Shown here one piece after another: positions 35,730 through 44,613 of a DNA stretch of 64,000 bases. The notes beneath the pieces were generated by a model, which saw nothing but the letters and a program-made list of their open reading frames with translations, was not told where the DNA came from and did no database searches. The stretch comes from Pseudohongiella nitratireducens (GTDB taxonomy: Bacteria > Pseudomonadota > Gammaproteobacteria > Pseudomonadales > Pseudohongiellaceae), in the NCBI RefSeq assembly GCF_001642735.1, contig NZ_LWHM01000001.1, forward strand, positions 186,001 through 250,000. The letters run 5' to 3'. Each line of letters starts with the position of its first letter. Position 1 is the first letter of the stretch. Both the position numbers and the translations under genes were made by a program.

Positions 35730-36836
35730 TTATTCATACGGCTTAAATTCATTGTGATCCACCGTCACCAGTTGAATCAACTTTGGATGAATATACAGCC
35801 GCTCTCTACCCGCCTGCTGTTCTACCAACACACCAATACCCACCAGCTTTTTTAGATATTCCGAAGCTGTCTGACGTTTGGCGATACCTGCGTCTACCAG
35901 GTTGCTAATGCGGCAGCAGGGTTGCTCAAAGATCGTATCAACCAGTTCGCGGCTATAAATTTTCGGCAACTGCGCTCGCACATAATCCGCCGTACGGTCA
36001 GACAGGGCACGGATGCTGAGTATCTTTTGTGTGGTCCATTTTGCCGTGCTTTCAACCGCATCAAGCATATACAGCAACCAGGGTTCCCAGGCTTGCTCTT
36101 TGGTCACGGCTAACAGGCCACTATAGTACTGGCCTTTGCTGGCAATGATATAGCGGCTCAAATACAGAATAGGCAGCGACAGCAGCTCCTCTTGCACCAA
36201 ATACAAAATATTGAGGATTCGCCCTGTACGGCCATTACCATCAGTGAACGGATGAATCGCCTCAAACTGGTAGTGCATCACGGCCATACGAATCAGTGGA
36301 TCGAGATCAGGTTGCTTGTGCAAAAAACTTTCCCAGTTACTCAACAGGTCTCGCAACACCTTTTCACCAGCCGGCGGTGTAGAAATGATTTCACCCGTGT
36401 GATCATTAGCCAGCGCAGTGCCTGGTACTTTCCGCACCGCCATGTCGACACCTTTGATCTGACTGCAGATCGATTCAACCATATTGGTATTAATGGGACG
36501 GTTGGCCAATGTTTGCCAACCTTCATATAGCGCGCTGCGATAGCGAAGTGCTTCTTTCGTGGCAGGGTCCGCATGCGCCTCATCACTACCGGCATACTGG
36601 AAAAGCTTATCGGTGGTGGTGACAATGTTTTCGATTTCTGAGCTGTCTTTGGCTTCCAGGATAGGCAAGGTGTTAATCAGCATAGCCTGATTAGGGATAA
36701 GCGCTGCCGCTTGCTTGAGCTCAGCAAGGGCGGCCCGGGCAGAAATACAGCGTTTAAGCACGGTCTTGGTTTCCAGCTCAACGCCTGGGGGTAGCAAAGG
36801 AAGGTCGTTATACGGCTTTTCAGGATGCCAGTTCAT
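35730..36836 (-). CDS. Fic-family protein with winged-helix C-terminus (second copy, upstream of hsdM)
   Basis: A 368-residue Fic protein. The inhibitory motif is SSEIEN near residue 68 (S-x3-E-N), and the active-site loop HPFTDGNGRTGR is near residue 195. The C-terminal 70 residues form a winged helix (RISNLVDAGIAKRQTASEYLKKL, GIGVLVEQQAGRERLY). It differs strongly from the other Fic in this locus. Five copies of an ATCGACA motif lie just upstream of its start, indicating autoregulation. It precedes hsdM by 60 bases and may share its transcript. Confidence 0.88.
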   Translation of the reverse strand: MNWHPEKPYNDLPLLPPGVELETKTVLKRCISARAALAELKQAAALIPNQAMLINTLPILEAKDSSEIENIVTTTDKLFQYAGSDEAHADPATKEALRYRSALYEGWQTLANRPINTNMVESICSQIKGVDMAVRKVPGTALANDHTGEIISTPPAGEKVLRDLLSNWESFLHKQPDLDPLIRMAVMHYQFEAIHPFTDGNGRTGRILNILYLVQEELLSLPILYLSRYIIASKGQYYSGLLAVTKEQAWEPWLLYMLDAVESTAKWTTQKILSIRALSDRTADYVRAQLPKIYSRELVDTIFEQPCCRISNLVDAGIAKRQTASEYLKKLVGIGVLVEQQAGRERLYIHPKLIQLVTVDHNEFKPYE

Positions 36837-36857
36837 ATCTTTATAAATTTTAATTTT

Positions 36858-36934
36858 ATCGACATGATTTGAGCTTATGTCGATAGTATCGACACGTCAA
36901 GAATATATGTCGATATTTTCCAAATAATCGACAT
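36858..36934. promoter_or_regulatory. Five-copy TGTCGAT / ATCGACA operator array upstream of fic2
   Basis: The heptamer occurs in alternating orientation: ATCGACAT at 36858, ATGTCGAT at 36877, ATCGACA at 36888, ATGTCGAT at 36907 and ATCGACAT at 36927. The middle pair forms a palindrome with 8-base arms around one central base (36878-36894). The outer pair has ten-base arms (36905-36936). It covers the 20-100 bases upstream of the fic2 start codon, the expected place for promoter control. Binding by the Fic winged helix is inference. Confidence 0.75.
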
Positions 36935-37048
36935 ATACCCTTCTACCTGCTCAATAATGGCTTCTATTGAGTATCTCACTCAGGCCATGATCTTTCTCAA
37001 AAACCCTCACCGGTAGTCCAGTAACCGTGCAATCTCTCAGATCCTCAG

Positions 37049-38677
37049 TTAACCAATCACATGCTCCCCCACCCTAGTGACCAGCCGCGTGCTTTCCTCT
37101 ACCTCATACTCCGGCTCAAGCACCGTTGAGACATAGAAGAACTGGGTGGCAACCTCGTCACGGGTGATGTCCACTTCCATCCAGCCGCGGCCCATGCCGC
37201 GCATAAAACGCATTTCCGGGCTGTCGCGCATGAAAAACTCTTCCAGTTTTTCTTCCGGCAGCGGCATGAAGCCCTCAAACCCGGGCGAGGTCACACCCGG
37301 TGTGCCGAATTCAACCGCAACGGGATCACCTTGCTCATCGTGCAAATCGAAGGCCCAGGAGCTGTGGGTATCACCAGCGAGTACGACGGCGTTGTTGGCC
37401 AGCGTGCGGAATTGCTGCAACACCCGTTCACGGTTGGCCGGGTAACCATCCCAGGCATCCAGGTTCAACGGTAACTGCGCTCTGCCACGTTCGCGCAGCA
37501 TGGCATAGCGACCTGAGATTGCCGCTTCACGTACGTCTTCCGGAAATTCTTCGTCTTCGACGACAGGGATATTCTTGCGCCCCATGATGACCTGCTGACC
37601 GATCACCTGCCAGGGAATACCAGCATCCTTGGAACGGCGCAGTTCCTCAGCCAGGAAGTCTTCCTGCCTGCTACCCAGGATGGTTCGCTCAGGGTCGGCC
37701 AGGCGTTCGCGCAACGTCTCCACATCCATGGCGAAAGTCAGCTGCTCATCACGTCCAACCAGACGGGTATCGAGCATGATCAGTGAAGCCAGATCACCAA
37801 TATCAAAACTGCGATAAATGGCGCCTTCTTCTACGCTGCTTTGTTCGCGTATCGGCAACCACTCATAGAACGCCTGAATGGCAGCGCGGCGGCGTGGATC
37901 GAAATCGCCCTCTCCCTGCTCCGGGTTGTGATTCTGGGCGCCGGTTTTGTAAGTATTGTTGGTGATCTCGTGATCATCCCAGACACAAATAAAGGGATGC
38001 GCCTGATGCACAGCCTGCAGATCTTCGTCAGTTCGATAAAGGCCATACCGCATGCGGTAGTCTTCCAGCGTCACAATCTCATGCAGCGGCTGAACGTGAC
38101 GTCCCTTGTCCAGGGCTTCCGGGTTAGCATAACCCCCATCAGCATATTCATAAATATAATCGCCCAGGTGCAACACCGCATCACAGTCGCGAGCCGCGAT
38201 TTCCTTATAGGCATTGAAGTAGCCCTGTGGGTAGTTTGAGCAGGACACGACTGCCAGCCGCGTTTGTTCCACACCCGCTGATGGCAACGTACGGGTACGA
38301 CCAATGACGCTCTCTACGCCTTCAGCGACAAAGCGATAGAAATAGGTTTTACCCGCCTCCAGGCCAGTGGCGTCCACTTTCACGGTGTAATCGCGCTCAG
38401 GACCGGTCTGAGTGTTACCGGAAGCGGCAATATTGTTGAAACGCTGGTCACTGGCCACCTGCCATTGCACGGACAGGGATTCTGGTTGACCGCTACCAGG
38501 CAGCACGCGCGTCCACAGGATCACCCGATCCTGCAAGGGGTCACCGCTGGCAACGCCATGAGTAAAATGCGAGGGGGCAGCGGCCTGTACTGGCAAGCCA
38601 CGGATCGCCAGGCTACCCAGCGTAGCGGCGGATATGGCCAGAAACCGGCGGCGGCTCAAAGGGAAACGTTGGCTCAT
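37049..38677 (-). CDS. PhoD-like alkaline phosphatase / phosphodiesterase (Tat-exported)
   Basis: A 542-residue PhoD-family metallophosphoesterase. The start has the Tat motif SRRRFLAISAATLG and an alanine-rich signal (cleavage near VQAAAP). The N-terminal beta-domain contains HGVASGDPLQDRVILWTRV; the core has VLHLGDYIYEY (metal ligands), VWDDHEITNN and LAGDTHSSWAFDL. Such enzymes release phosphate from phosphodiesters in the periplasm. ATG at 38677 has AGGAGAGC eight bases before it; an upstream in-frame ATG at 38695 is less likely. It stands alone and is the first ordinary gene right of the defence block. Confidence 0.9.
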   Translation of the reverse strand: MSQRFPLSRRRFLAISAATLGSLAIRGLPVQAAAPSHFTHGVASGDPLQDRVILWTRVLPGSGQPESLSVQWQVASDQRFNNIAASGNTQTGPERDYTVKVDATGLEAGKTYFYRFVAEGVESVIGRTRTLPSAGVEQTRLAVVSCSNYPQGYFNAYKEIAARDCDAVLHLGDYIYEYADGGYANPEALDKGRHVQPLHEIVTLEDYRMRYGLYRTDEDLQAVHQAHPFICVWDDHEITNNTYKTGAQNHNPEQGEGDFDPRRRAAIQAFYEWLPIREQSSVEEGAIYRSFDIGDLASLIMLDTRLVGRDEQLTFAMDVETLRERLADPERTILGSRQEDFLAEELRRSKDAGIPWQVIGQQVIMGRKNIPVVEDEEFPEDVREAAISGRYAMLRERGRAQLPLNLDAWDGYPANRERVLQQFRTLANNAVVLAGDTHSSWAFDLHDEQGDPVAVEFGTPGVTSPGFEGFMPLPEEKLEEFFMRDSPEMRFMRGMGRGWMEVDITRDEVATQFFYVSTVLEPEYEVEESTRLVTRVGEHVIG

Positions 38678-38836
38678 CGAAAGCTCTCCTGTCAAACACG
38701 TGAGAAAACGCCTGACAGGCTAAATCGTATTCACGACAGGGGAGTGACAGGGCCACATTACAAGCGAAACCCATTATTGCCCTCGTAGATTGAGCCAATG
38801 CTACGAAAAACCCTAAGCGCCGATTAGCATTAAACG

Positions 38837-40018
38837 TTAGCGCGACTCCGGAACTGGCCCAAGGCCTGGCATGAAAGTATGGAGCACAGCCCGCATGGGA
38901 TAGTCGCTGTCTACTTCATAACGATTCATAAACACGATGATCGCGGCTTCCTGGTCCGGGAAGCGGCCAAATTTTGCCACAAATCCCGCAACCTGTCCGC
39001 TATGACGTTGCGATGTGAGTCCAGCGTAGGGATCAACATTCCATCCAAAGCCATATTCGACACGGCGTCCATCGGATAGTACGGTTGGCGCCCACATTGC
39101 GGCTTTCGATTCGGCTGTCAATAATTGATCCCCGTATAGCGATTTATCCCATTTCGCTAGGTCGCTGGCTGAAGACAGGATTCCCCCAGCGCCGAGCGTT
39201 GACGAGGTTTCCGTTGCCCTGCGATTGATGAGCTTGCCTGCTTTGTTAACCCAATAGCCCGATGCACGGTTGGGGATAATCGCCTCCGGGTCTGTCATCC
39301 GGATCTGGGTCATATCCAGGGGGTCGAAGATTCGTGATTCCAGTATTTCACCAAGCGGCTGGCCCTCTATTCGCTCGACGATCAGACTCAGTAAGTAATA
39401 GCCCGTATTGCTGTAGTACCATCCAGTCCCTGGCTCGAAGTCCATTGGCCGGGAATGTGCGATCTTAATCACATCTTCTGATGTCAGACGAGAGCCATAT
39501 ACGTCATAAGACGCGATTTCTTCATAATCCGGGATACCTGACGTATGCGTTAACAGCTGCCGCACCGTCACACCAAGCCACTCGCTGGGGAGGCCCTGCA
39601 GGTGCTGATGGATAGTATCTTCCAGCCCCAACTTGTCTTCCTGGACCAATAGCATCACTGCGGCGGCAACAAACTGCTTACTGATAGAGCCGATCTCGAA
39701 CACGGTTTCGCCGTTGACGGGCACTGAAAGCTCAACATTTGCCATCCCATAGGCTTGCTGGTGAATCAGCGTCCCGTTCGAGCTCACGGCTACGAGTCCC
39801 CCCGGTATATTGTTTTCATCCATGTATGTCTGGATTTGAGCATCGAGGTCAGCAAGCTCGGCGTCTGTTGGTTGCACGAATGGATCCGCAGCGACTGCCG
39901 CTCCTGCGTACAGAAAAACAGAAATCAATCCCAGCTTCTGAGCAAATCTTTTTAACGAAGAAACTGAACTCGATAGCCTCATGATCAAGGCGCTAGTATC
40001 TCCTGTTCCTGTTTTCAT
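38837..40018 (-). CDS. Beta-lactamase-fold serine hydrolase (class C / EstB type), secreted
   Basis: A 393-residue hydrolase of the PF00144 family. A signal-like N-terminus (LGLISVFLYAGAAVAA, about residues 29-44) is followed by the S-x2-K motif SISK at residues 111-114, the Tyr motif YYSNTGYYLL near 205 and HSGQVAGF near 345 in the place of the KTG box. These proteins are carboxylesterases, D-aminopeptidases or penicillin-binding relatives; the substrate cannot be read from sequence. ATG at 40018 with GAGGAGAATG-type upstream sequence. Confidence 0.85.
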   Translation of the reverse strand: MKTGTGDTSALIMRLSSSVSSLKRFAQKLGLISVFLYAGAAVAADPFVQPTDAELADLDAQIQTYMDENNIPGGLVAVSSNGTLIHQQAYGMANVELSVPVNGETVFEIGSISKQFVAAAVMLLVQEDKLGLEDTIHQHLQGLPSEWLGVTVRQLLTHTSGIPDYEEIASYDVYGSRLTSEDVIKIAHSRPMDFEPGTGWYYSNTGYYLLSLIVERIEGQPLGEILESRIFDPLDMTQIRMTDPEAIIPNRASGYWVNKAGKLINRRATETSSTLGAGGILSSASDLAKWDKSLYGDQLLTAESKAAMWAPTVLSDGRRVEYGFGWNVDPYAGLTSQRHSGQVAGFVAKFGRFPDQEAAIIVFMNRYEVDSDYPMRAVLHTFMPGLGPVPESR

Positions 40019-40114
40019 TCTTCATTCTCCTCAAGTTTAGACGTCCCGGGGTTGCACCCTGATTTTACGGACAATTCAGAAAAGCCTCGTAGCTCCATAA
40101 TTGTTAAGAACTGT

Positions 40115-40984
40115 TTAAGCCACATTAGACGCTTTTTCCAAAACAGTCAGCCTGACATCAACCGTCACCCGCAACTCCGTCAACTCCTCCACCTTGCCCA
40201 GGCCGTCCGCGCTGGCACGATAAAGATGCGGCGTCATCATCAGCAGGTTGCTGATCTGTTGCGCGTCTGGTATCAGTACTGAAAACCTGACCTGCCGGGT
40301 TGCCACCTGCAAAAAGCCTTCAGGTATCTCTTTTTTCGGTGGTCGGGACGGCTTCAATACTGGATAGATAATCTCCCGCAATTCCCGCAAATGATCAGCG
40401 CCAGCATCGGCCATCAACAACCGTCCACCGGGTTTTAACACGCGCAGAAATTCTGCATAGACAGGAAAACCAAACAGGCATAACATCCGGTCGATTGTTG
40501 CCGGCAACACCGGCAGATTGGCGTTATTGCCGACCACCCATGACATCTGTTTGTCCTGACGCGCAGCGGACTGTACCGCCCACTTGGAGATGTCCAGGCC
40601 GATCAGATTCAGTGCCTGCACCGATTGCGCATGTGCAGCAAGCTGACGCAGGTAGTACCCTTCCCCGCACCCGGCATCCAGGCAATTCAACTCGGCAGAT
40701 GGTTCCGTGTCGCTCAGCACGGCCTCCGCTACGGCATCGGCAACCGGCTGATAATAACCTTCGGTCAAAAATGCCTGACGAGCGACAACCATCGGTTTGC
40801 AGTCCCCTGGATCGCGGGAGCGCTTGTTTTGTACTGGCAGCAGATTGACGTAGCCCTGCCGCGCAACATCAAAACTGTGCCCCTTTGCACAGGTCCAGAT
40901 ATTACCTGCTCGTTGTAGCGGCTCACCGTCCAGGGGACAGGCGAGTTTTTCAAAGGGCGTGACTGTACAACCAGTTGCGTTCAA
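40115..40984 (-). CDS. rlmA: 23S rRNA (guanine745-N1)-methyltransferase RlmA, altered zinc site
   Basis: A 289-residue RlmA homologue. It keeps GYVNLLPVQNKRSRDPGD, identical to E. coli RlmA over most of this stretch, and the SAM motif LDAGCGEGYYLRQL. The N-terminal zinc knuckle is CPLDGEPL...CAKGHSF, so the second Cys of the usual C-x2-C pair is Asp. The enzyme methylates G745 in 23S rRNA helix 35. It starts with TTG at 40984, overlapping the preceding gene's stop by four bases (TTGA), the only start that keeps the family N-terminus. Confidence 0.88.
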   Translation of the reverse strand: MNATGCTVTPFEKLACPLDGEPLQRAGNIWTCAKGHSFDVARQGYVNLLPVQNKRSRDPGDCKPMVVARQAFLTEGYYQPVADAVAEAVLSDTEPSAELNCLDAGCGEGYYLRQLAAHAQSVQALNLIGLDISKWAVQSAARQDKQMSWVVGNNANLPVLPATIDRMLCLFGFPVYAEFLRVLKPGGRLLMADAGADHLRELREIIYPVLKPSRPPKKEIPEGFLQVATRQVRFSVLIPDAQQISNLLMMTPHLYRASADGLGKVEELTELRVTVDVRLTVLEKASNVA

Positions 40985-42294
40985 TCTCTCAAACTCTCAT
41001 AAATAATATCCCGGGCAGTCGTTCGCATATCCGCCGCCCCCGGACGCGTTGCCCCCTGCGCCTGAATCATACCCAGCCAGAAAATATCATTGACCGGGTC
41101 AATCCAGAACCAGGTGCCAGCAGCCCCTGCCCAGAAGTAGGTACCCGGTCCTTGCGGCGAATCGGCAGCAACGGGATCGTAAATCACCCCCATGTCGACG
41201 CTCCAGCCCACCCCTGCGTCTCCGATTCCGCCAATCGCATAGCTCATGTCCTCGTCACCGGTCAGACTGTTGGTGCTGAGGATGCGGACGGTTTCAGGTG
41301 CCAGGATGCGCGTGCCATCCAGTTCACCCTGATTGATCAGCATCTGGATAAAGCGGGCATAGTCATGCGCGGATGAGACCATGCCACCGCCGCCAGACTC
41401 CAGGCGATTGGGGTCGAGGTAACTGGGGCGGTCAGTGCGATGCGGCTGTTGTGCCAGGCTTTCGGCTTCACTGTCCCAGTAGTGCACCTCGGCAAAGCGC
41501 TCACGATCCTCCGCTTTCACGTAGAAACGCGTATCCATCATGTCCAGCGGCTCAAACAGGTGTTGGCGCAGGTACTCGCCATAGCTCATGCCGGTGAGCT
41601 GTTCGACGATATAGCCTTGGATATCCATGCCAATGGAGTAGTACCACTGCTCACCGGGCTGGGCCAAAAGCGGAGTACCTGCCACTTTTTCAACAAGGTC
41701 GTCCAGATCACTGGAAGCCAATACGGCCTGGTCACGAAACGCCTGGTTCACTGGGTCGTCACCCATGAGGCCATAGGCAAAACCGGCGGTATTGCTCATC
41801 AGCTCACGCATGGTAGGCTGGCGTTCCAGCGGTTCCAGCTCCATGTTGCCATCACCGTCGTAATCGGCCATGACCTTCAGGTTGCTGAACTGGGGCACAT
41901 GCTTGCTGATCGGGTCATCAAAGTCCCAGAGACCGTCTTCCCAGAGCATCATCATGGCCACGCCGGTGACCGGTTTGCTCATGGAGTAAATTCTGAATAG
42001 TGAATCCTTGCTCATCGGCGCCTGGTCATTGATGCGCGCGATACCTGCCGACTCATAGGTGGCGATCTGACCGTCTTTACCCAGCATCCAGACCATACCG
42101 GCCACGTCCTGATTGGCGACAACCTCCCGCATGGCGTCGTCCAGTCTCTCGATACCAGCCTCGCTAAACCCGGCCGCTTCGGCACCGGCTTCATGTTGCG
42201 GCCAGGACTGGGCATGTGCCAGCCCCGTCACAATGGCGGCCATTGAAAGACAAATCAATTGATTGAGGGCAGGTAACCGAAGGGTAAGTTGCAT
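40981..42294 (-). CDS. Beta-lactamase-fold serine hydrolase (second copy), secreted
   Basis: A 437-residue PF00144 hydrolase unrelated in detail to the one at 38837-40018. It has a signal peptide (about residues 1-28, ending TGLAHAQ), the S-x2-K motif SMSK in IYSMSKPVTG, and YYSIGMDIQGYIVE as the Tyr motif. A C-terminal GTYFWAGAAGTWFWIDP segment is typical of the esterase subgroup. Its stop overlaps the rlmA TTG start by four bases, so the two are co-translated in tandem. Substrate unknown; probably periplasmic. Confidence 0.84.
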   Translation of the reverse strand: MQLTLRLPALNQLICLSMAAIVTGLAHAQSWPQHEAGAEAAGFSEAGIERLDDAMREVVANQDVAGMVWMLGKDGQIATYESAGIARINDQAPMSKDSLFRIYSMSKPVTGVAMMMLWEDGLWDFDDPISKHVPQFSNLKVMADYDGDGNMELEPLERQPTMRELMSNTAGFAYGLMGDDPVNQAFRDQAVLASSDLDDLVEKVAGTPLLAQPGEQWYYSIGMDIQGYIVEQLTGMSYGEYLRQHLFEPLDMMDTRFYVKAEDRERFAEVHYWDSEAESLAQQPHRTDRPSYLDPNRLESGGGGMVSSAHDYARFIQMLINQGELDGTRILAPETVRILSTNSLTGDEDMSYAIGGIGDAGVGWSVDMGVIYDPVAADSPQGPGTYFWAGAAGTWFWIDPVNDIFWLGMIQAQGATRPGAADMRTTARDIIYESLRD

Positions 42295-42514
42295 GGCAGG
42301 GACTCCGTCTATTCTTGTTATCGTTTTTTATGGCTTCTGTTTCGTTTCTTTGACTGCTTCTTTATTGCTTTATTGTTTCATTGTTTCATTGCTTCCTTCA
42401 TAAAAGGATGCATGGAAGTTACAGCTATCTTAGAGTGTCCGATACCGTCGTACAACTCAGATCAAGGCTCTACGGTATATCTGGTACAACGCCAGGCAAA
42501 TGCGCTGCGCAATG

Positions 42515-43347
42515 TTACAGGTTGATCTCACCATCAATGACTTTAACCACCTCACCGGCAACCCAGACCGTATCTGAGGATTTGTGCAGATGGATCCGGC
42601 CGGCCCGTTGCAGCATCGTGCCCTGGGCTGACAGGTAAGTTGACTTCACAACATTTTCCTCCATGAGCCACTGCGCCAGACTGGCGTTCAAACTTCCCGT
42701 CACCGGATCCTCGTAGCCGCCTTCCCCAACAAAGGCCCGCACTTCGATATCTGCCTCATGGGAGGAATCATGAAGACCAACCACGCCCAGGTTGAGTGGA
42801 GAAAGTGCGGCCCAATCAGGCTTGAGGGAAAGCACCTGTTGTGCAGAACGCAACATAATGGCACACCAACCCGGCCCATTATCCACCCACTGATGACGGA
42901 CAATATCTGATAACGGCAAACCAAAAGCGTTCGCAATCTTGTTAACCACATCCTCTTCCAGAGGCCCGAACGGACTAACGGTGGTGCCGCAAATGCGAGA
43001 GATGAGCCTTCTCGGCGAATGCTGATCAGCCCTGCTTCACACTGCTGTACGATCACATCTGATTTGCCTGGCTTGCCACCTGCTGACAACCAGGCATGAC
43101 ATGAACCTAGCGTCGGGTGTCCCGCAAATGGCAGCTCACCACCAGGAGAAAAAATGCGTAGCCTGTAATCAGCCGCTGGATCGTCCGGTTGTAACAAAAA
43201 CGTGGTTTCGGACAAATTTGTCCAGCGCGCCAGGGCAAACATCTGCTTCTCAGAAAGCGAATCGGCGCCATGGATCACGGCAACCGGATTGCCCGAAAGG
43301 GGGTCAGCAGAAAATACGTTGATTTGAGAAAAACGAAAACGGGACAT
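42515..43347 (-). pseudogene. PhzF-family isomerase gene with a frameshift
   Basis: The 5' part (from ATG at 43347) encodes a PhzF N-terminus, including NVFSADPLSGNPVAVI and GGELPFAGHPTLGS, up to APPLVRSG at about 42966. The rest, in another frame, continues with PLEEDVVNKIAN through CAIMLRS, GGYEDPVTGSLNASLAQWL to the normal end at 42515. Joining the two gives LVRSGPLEED, as expected for the family; one extra G:C in the GCCC run at 42963-42966 would restore the frame. The gene is therefore either a recent single-base-deletion pseudogene or a sequence error. PhzF proteins are isomerases or epimerases of uncertain substrate. Confidence 0.82.
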
Positions 43348-43408
43348 ATTGATTGCGCCTTTATAACGCTTCGCTAGTAAGTCGAATTGATCCAGATGCG
43401 ATTATTAT

Positions 43409-43729
43409 CTACGTGCTTGTTTGAAACCAGAATTCAATCTCATCGGTTTCTACCTCAAAATCTGCCGCATGCTCAGTGTTTGCCGGTACATAGTACCAAT
43501 CACCTACCCCGATGCGACTCGTTTCGCCATTCATGGTCAGAATGAGCTCACCCCGCGTAATGACCCCGTAATTATCTGTTTCGTGCGTATGCGGCGGGAT
43601 GGACGTGCCAGCAGGGTACGAGGCGAACAGCACATCGCCCCCCTCAGCCTTCAGCTTATAAGCGTCAAAGCGTCCGTCATATAAAGGCAATCTCTTTATT
43701 CTGTCAGGATAGCTGCCTGGCACTTGCAC
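43409..43729 (-). CDS. Small cupin protein
   Basis: A 106-residue single-domain cupin. The first cupin motif is PPHTHETDNYGVITRGELILTM (His-x-His, then the Glu position occupied by Asp/Tyr, then G) near residues 46-66; the second, DWYYVPANTEHAADF, supplies the later His near residue 90. It has no signal peptide. It would bind a metal ion, often Fe or Mn; the substrate is unknown. It is flanked by the frameshifted PhzF gene and a secreted lectin-like gene, all leftward, but spacing does not require an operon. Confidence 0.8.
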   Translation of the reverse strand: MQVPGSYPDRIKRLPLYDGRFDAYKLKAEGGDVLFASYPAGTSIPPHTHETDNYGVITRGELILTMNGETSRIGVGDWYYVPANTEHAADFEVETDEIEFWFQTST

Positions 43730-43752
43730 CTCCTTTGGATAGATAGATGTGA

Positions 43753-44391
43753 TTACCAGGCAAAGCAGTAAAACAACCCGTCACCGCCGGTGCTTTCCAG
43801 GTTCTCCTGGCTGCAGCCTCGGGTGCCGTGGGCACTGTTCCAGGAAGTGGGGTTGGCACCGCCACCCTGCCGGTCATGGTGGCCGACCTGGGCGCTGCCT
43901 TCGCCATTGGATGTCCAGTTGCTGCAACTGGCGCCAGCTGCCATGGCCATACCATCCAGCGTACTGCCGGTGAGGATATCGTGCATGTTGGGGTCGTCAT
44001 CTCGACCATTCACCTGATCACCGTTTTCGTCGACAGAGTTTTCCTTGCTCAGCCTGTTGTTGTCGCTGTGCAGATCATCGACATTAGCGGCAACCTGCAC
44101 GCCATTGGCATTGAACCAGGGGCCGCTGCCGATACGGTCACGCGCATTGACAGCATCATTGCCATCAGCGGCGTGAGTGCTGAGGTAAGCACGCCAGGTT
44201 TTGCCGGTGATACCAGCGGCTTCGGCCAGTTCGGCGCAATGGGCATCAGCGCCCTCCAGGCCGCCGAGGTTGGCACCATCGCCAGAACCAACGCTGGTGA
44301 TAAAGAAACTCAGGGTATTGTCTTGCGCAAACGCGAAAGAGGAACAGACCGCCAGAGTAGCTGCGGCCAGGGGAGCAACGATCTTTTTCAT
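43753..44391 (-). CDS. Secreted lectin-like protein (endostatin/DUF1554-like fold)
   Basis: A 212-residue protein with a clear Sec signal peptide (MKKIVAPLAAATLAV...SFAFAQ, cleavage about residue 22). The mature part contains FFITSVGSGDGANLGGL, GADAHCAELAEAAG, TWRAYLSTHAADG and NARDRIGSGPWFNANG, features shared with extracellular lectin-like/collagen-endostatin-fold proteins of bacteria, and four or more Cys (HCAEL, ASCSNW, RGCSQE, LFYCFA) that could form disulfides. Function unknown; periplasmic or extracellular. Confidence 0.7.
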   Translation of the reverse strand: MKKIVAPLAAATLAVCSSFAFAQDNTLSFFITSVGSGDGANLGGLEGADAHCAELAEAAGITGKTWRAYLSTHAADGNDAVNARDRIGSGPWFNANGVQVAANVDDLHSDNNRLSKENSVDENGDQVNGRDDDPNMHDILTGSTLDGMAMAAGASCSNWTSNGEGSAQVGHHDRQGGGANPTSWNSAHGTRGCSQENLESTGGDGLFYCFAW

Positions 44392-44540
44392 TGTAGGGCT
44401 CCTAAAAGCGTAACTTGAACGTTATTTACATGAATAAACACTATCGAGTAACACGCAAATACATTGCCATGGATTTTGCCTGGATACAAACCTGCCTTTC
44501 TTATACGAACCTCATACGGGCCTGATACCAATCCCATACG

Positions 44541-44573
44541 AAAAAAGGGGCGAGAATCACCTCCGCCCCTTTT
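44541..44573 (-). terminator. Rho-independent terminator of the TonB receptor gene
   Basis: AAAAGGGGCG at 44543-44552 pairs with CGCCCCTTTT at 44564-44573, an 11-base loop between. Read on the minus strand it follows the receptor stop codon by about 40 bases and ends in a run of six T, fitting an intrinsic terminator. Confidence 0.8.
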
Positions 44574-44613
44574 ACCGATAAATCACAACAACTACCGATA
44601 AAATCACATCAAC

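Noticed and set aside
37000-37048. A second copy of the tRNA-Leu 3' end right of the fic/hsd block, which would make the element extend to 37 kb
   Set aside because: I found no match to CCTCTCCTGG-CACCAT near the right edge of the defence block, whereas the match at 27722 with flanking arm-like repeats is good.
42300-42420. T-rich TTGTTTCATTG-type repeats as a regulatory element
   Set aside because: Short, imperfect and low in complexity; no palindrome or promoter match to support a role.
43828-44418. 196-codon rightward ORF
   Set aside because: Antisense to the secreted lectin-like gene, which has a clean signal peptide and family pattern.
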